From Brachycybe producta (lineage: Eukaryota; Arthropoda; Diplopoda; Playtdesmida; Andrognathidae): DNA of 64,000 bases. Positions 61,282 through 64,000 of the stretch are shown piece by piece. The stretch covers positions 1,998,001 through 2,062,000 of the forward strand of contig JAUPFP010000004.1 of NCBI GenBank assembly GCA_036925085.1, given 5' to 3'. The notes beneath the pieces are model-generated. The model was not told where the DNA came from and searched no databases. It was given only the letters and a program-made list of their open reading frames with translations. Both the position numbers and the translations under genes were made by a program. Within the stretch, counting starts at the first letter, position 1; every line of letters begins with the position of its first letter.

Positions 61282-64000
61282 AGTGAATTACATTTTTTTT
61301 TTAAAAAACTCTTGTTTCAATATTTGCAAACATAAAACTTGTCGAAAATCGGCTTTTCATAAACCATTTCAATGTGGAATGCACTTTTTATTATTAAATT
61401 ATAGTTTTTTTTAATTATCTATTTAGTTAATATCAAATGATGGTGAAAAGTTCGGCTTTGAAACTGTGATTTTTATTTTGTCAGTTTTACTCAATTTGTC
61501 ACATCATTTCAGATTTGTTAAAATTAAATTAAAGAAACTTCAAATAAAAATGACAATTTAACGAAATGTTTGAGCTCACTTATAATAACAGTAAAAGAAG
61601 CTGGCTGAAAATTTAGTTTTAATCTTTTTTTCAAATACCAGGTATGTTTTCTAACAAAATCGCTATACCTTCAAATTTTCTTCTGAATTTTACCTTTCTG
61701 TGTACTCCTCTATTTTTTTATCCCTCTTTTCTCCCCATATTTTCCCCACTCATTTTTCTTTTCTCCCCCCTTTTCTTTACTTTTCACCTTTTCTTCTTGT
61801 TGCCTTTTTACCTTTTTAATACAGTGTGGCAAGAAGAACATGTTCTTTTGGGTAAAACACAACAGATTTATAGACCAGGTTTATGTGACCCACTTGATAC
61901 ATTTGAATGGAACCCGTCTGTCTTTTCTATATGTATTTCAGTCTTTTTTTTTTGTGTATGAAGTTTTTGGACAACCCTCCGAATGCCTTTTTTTTCTTCT
62001 TCACTCACTCACTCTTTTGCAAAAGTATACAAACCGACGCCTCACTGTCTGCCCTTTAGTTTTCATTTGTGAAACGCTTTAGACTGACCACGGCCCATTG
62101 AATATAAGCGAAGTTTATTTATGAACTGTCCGACACAAAAGTGAAAATCAACTTGACTTTTCTGTACAAAAAGAATTGTGAAGTTTTTTTTCTCGCTCTC
62201 TCTCTCTCTTCTTTTTCTTTCTCTATTGTATACTAGAAGAACCTCTGTATTTTTTTCACAAACCCCTTCCTTTTTCTTGAGCGTGAAGATCGAGTCAGCT
62301 ACGGAGGCTTTTTTCATTACAATAGGGCATTATAGGGGGCCACTTCACTTTTTTTTGAAGAAGAAGAAGTGGAAGAAAAAATGTCCTGCACGCGTTTCTT
62401 GAAGGGAGAGTAAAAGACCTTAAAATATATATTCATATACATAGAGAGTATTGAGAATGACACCGCATCATATCTATTTCAAGTATACCAATGAGATGCA
62501 GTCAATCGTTGCTAAAAGGACCATTGACGTGAAGAGAGAAGAGAAAAAAAAAAAAAAGAAATAGTAATAATAGTTGGGGCCATTTCGTCACAAATTTACT
62601 CAGCCTTATAGTATTCGTATTACCAATGTGTCCATATATTAGGGGATTTATTGGGTCTCCAGTTTAGCCTTATAATGTGGTACAAAATTTACTGACCAAC
62701 ACGTGACCGCGAGTTTGCTTTTTCTTTTGTGTCACTTATACTGGCATTGGGTATAAAGAGAAGGACATTGGTCAAATTCCAGGATCTTTATTCCATTGTT
62801 ACGGGTAGCCAAACAAAGTAAAAACTATTTTACAGCTTTATATATGTATTTTCTAGTGTCAAGTTTTCTTTTTCTTCTTCTTCAGTTCAAAAAGATAATG
62901 CATTCCATTCTTTCTTTCTTGCATATAATTTCATTTGTGAAGAAAAAAACATTGGTGCAGACAGAATGGCTCCTAGATATATAATATAGCTTACATTTAT
63001 ATGTCTTATGTAACTTATCAATTCCTTGGAGTCCTACTTGAAATATTGAAAGAATTACTTATAGGCAGCAATAAGCATAAAATTAATAATTATTCATATT
63101 GAAAATTCTAGTGGTGGTGGAGGATTTCTAAGGTTGATTTTTGCTGGTTGCCAGTAATAATGCACTTAAATTATTTATGTTTTATATCATTGTATGAAAT
63201 ATTTAATCTATATAGTAACATAAGTTAGAAACAGTTTTTTTTATTTATTCTGAGTTTCAACTTCAGTATTAATATTAGAGAGAAAAAAAGATGAGTTTTC
63301 AATATATTTTGCATATTTGAGCTTATGTATTGCCAAAATAAAAATTACCATTTGTAAGTCAAATATAGGCTTGCATATGTGGCATGTATAATTCAATACA
63401 TGTAGGCTATATTAATATGCTTTTGTGTAATAATATTGACTGTGTGTGTATACATACATGTATACTCATAGATCAGTCAGTTCTATTATCATTCTTGTCG
63501 CAAATATGCCATCAATATATCAATGCATGCGTGTATATGTATATATGGAATCTACTATTTAGGCCTATACATACTTTAAAAGAGGTTGTTTGTATTTTCT
63601 GTATACTATACATTATATGTATAGTATATACTTCAAAGGTAAAATGCTGTCAAACTGCAATAGCTTTTAACATATATTGATATTGTACATTATAACGAGA
63701 TGCACACGCGGCTTATAGTATGTTTTAGGGGGGTGGAATAGGAGGACGAGGAGGAGGAGGGTATGGAGGAGGTTACTTTGGGAGTGTGTTCAACAGATAA
63801 GCTTTCCCAACTGTACTGACATAATTATAGGATGTGCTGACACTTGGTAAAAATGGCAAAGTGCTGGGGCTAAACAGATAGGAACACCCTCGAGTGACAT
63901 TTTCAATGATGTCAATAGCTAGTTAATGCCACACAATTTCATCTCACTCAACAATGTGTAAAACATTAATAGGGTTCTAGATGATGTGTCGTCTTCTTGA

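Larger units (their letters stand above)
51973..64000 (+). other. Start of a long Pax2/5/8 intron, right end outside the window
   Basis: The intron opens with GTAAGG. I searched by eye for the expected partial-homeodomain exon and the C-terminal exons and found none. The tract carries family A (56446-56925, 60907-61281) and family B (55109-55240, 58515-58808) elements, a small foldback at 55385-55510, an AACTACT-rich element (58875-59135), and GA, TTA and CT microsatellites. Complex but unassigned blocks are near 54660-54740, 57430-57560 and 62100-62400. Confidence 0.65.

Noticed and set aside
61825-61878. Possible next Pax exon after a strong TTTTTAATACAG acceptor, open in the needed phase (VWQEEHVLLGKTQQIYRPG)
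   Set aside because: No similarity to the Pax2/5/8 partial homeodomain or its flanks, the only nearby donor (CAG/GTTTAT) is weak, and phase fit alone is a one-in-three event.
63720-63815. Glycine-rich coding exon (GGA repeats after TTTTAG)
   Set aside because: It is a GGA/GAG simple run with stops close by in the phase that would join Pax.

Overview
The window is animal nuclear DNA: AT-rich, intron-bearing, full of short non-autonomous transposons and microsatellites. There are no operons and no long ORFs. The only gene I can identify with confidence is part of a Pax2/5/8 (paired-box) transcription factor on the + strand. Its strong exons are 43812-43977, 48860-49057 and 51725-51972, which carry the whole paired domain, the octapeptide YSINGILG and the basic KRKRDD stretch. 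A good candidate 39-nt micro-exon at 42641-42679 joins them in frame. The ATG exon and the exons after KRKRDD (partial homeodomain, transactivation and inhibitory tail) were not found, so the gene probably runs off at least the right edge. The host looks like a bilaterian marine invertebrate. The linker after the paired domain reads NKAAEKAKH, as in many invertebrate Pax2/5/8 proteins. Frequent TACATGTA and AGGCCTATA-type strings lean towards an echinoderm or a mollusc, but I cannot fix the phylum.

Layout. Positions 1-42600 are gene-poor upstream sequence (intergenic or a very long first intron) seeded with repeats. Positions 42641-51972 hold the recognised exons, separated by introns of 1.1, 4.9 and 2.7 kb. 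From 51973 to the end is an intron of more than 12 kb in which I see no convincing exon.

The main structure besides Pax is a community of foldback elements, named here by letter. Family A: at least nine palindromic copies bounded by TTAA, two of them inside the intron that splits the paired domain. Family B: seven copies starting TAGGG-like with 8-bp target duplications of the hAT pattern. Family D: two head-to-tail copies plus one inverted. Family F: five copies with a TTCAAGAAGGAAAC-type end. Family H: two copies. There are also a hAT-like element with an exact 8-bp duplication, a Harbinger-like element, a tRNA-like repeat in two copies, and a decayed LINE reverse-transcriptase tail.

Other points are a 27-bp perfect hairpin, a perfect CTCF-type core, a CpG-dense island about 3.6 kb before the micro-exon, a 22-bp tandem repeat of bZIP-like sites, and a degenerate 'cctaaa' repeat inside a Pax intron. 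All repeat calls come from reading copies against each other by eye; boundaries without a stated target duplication are approximate.
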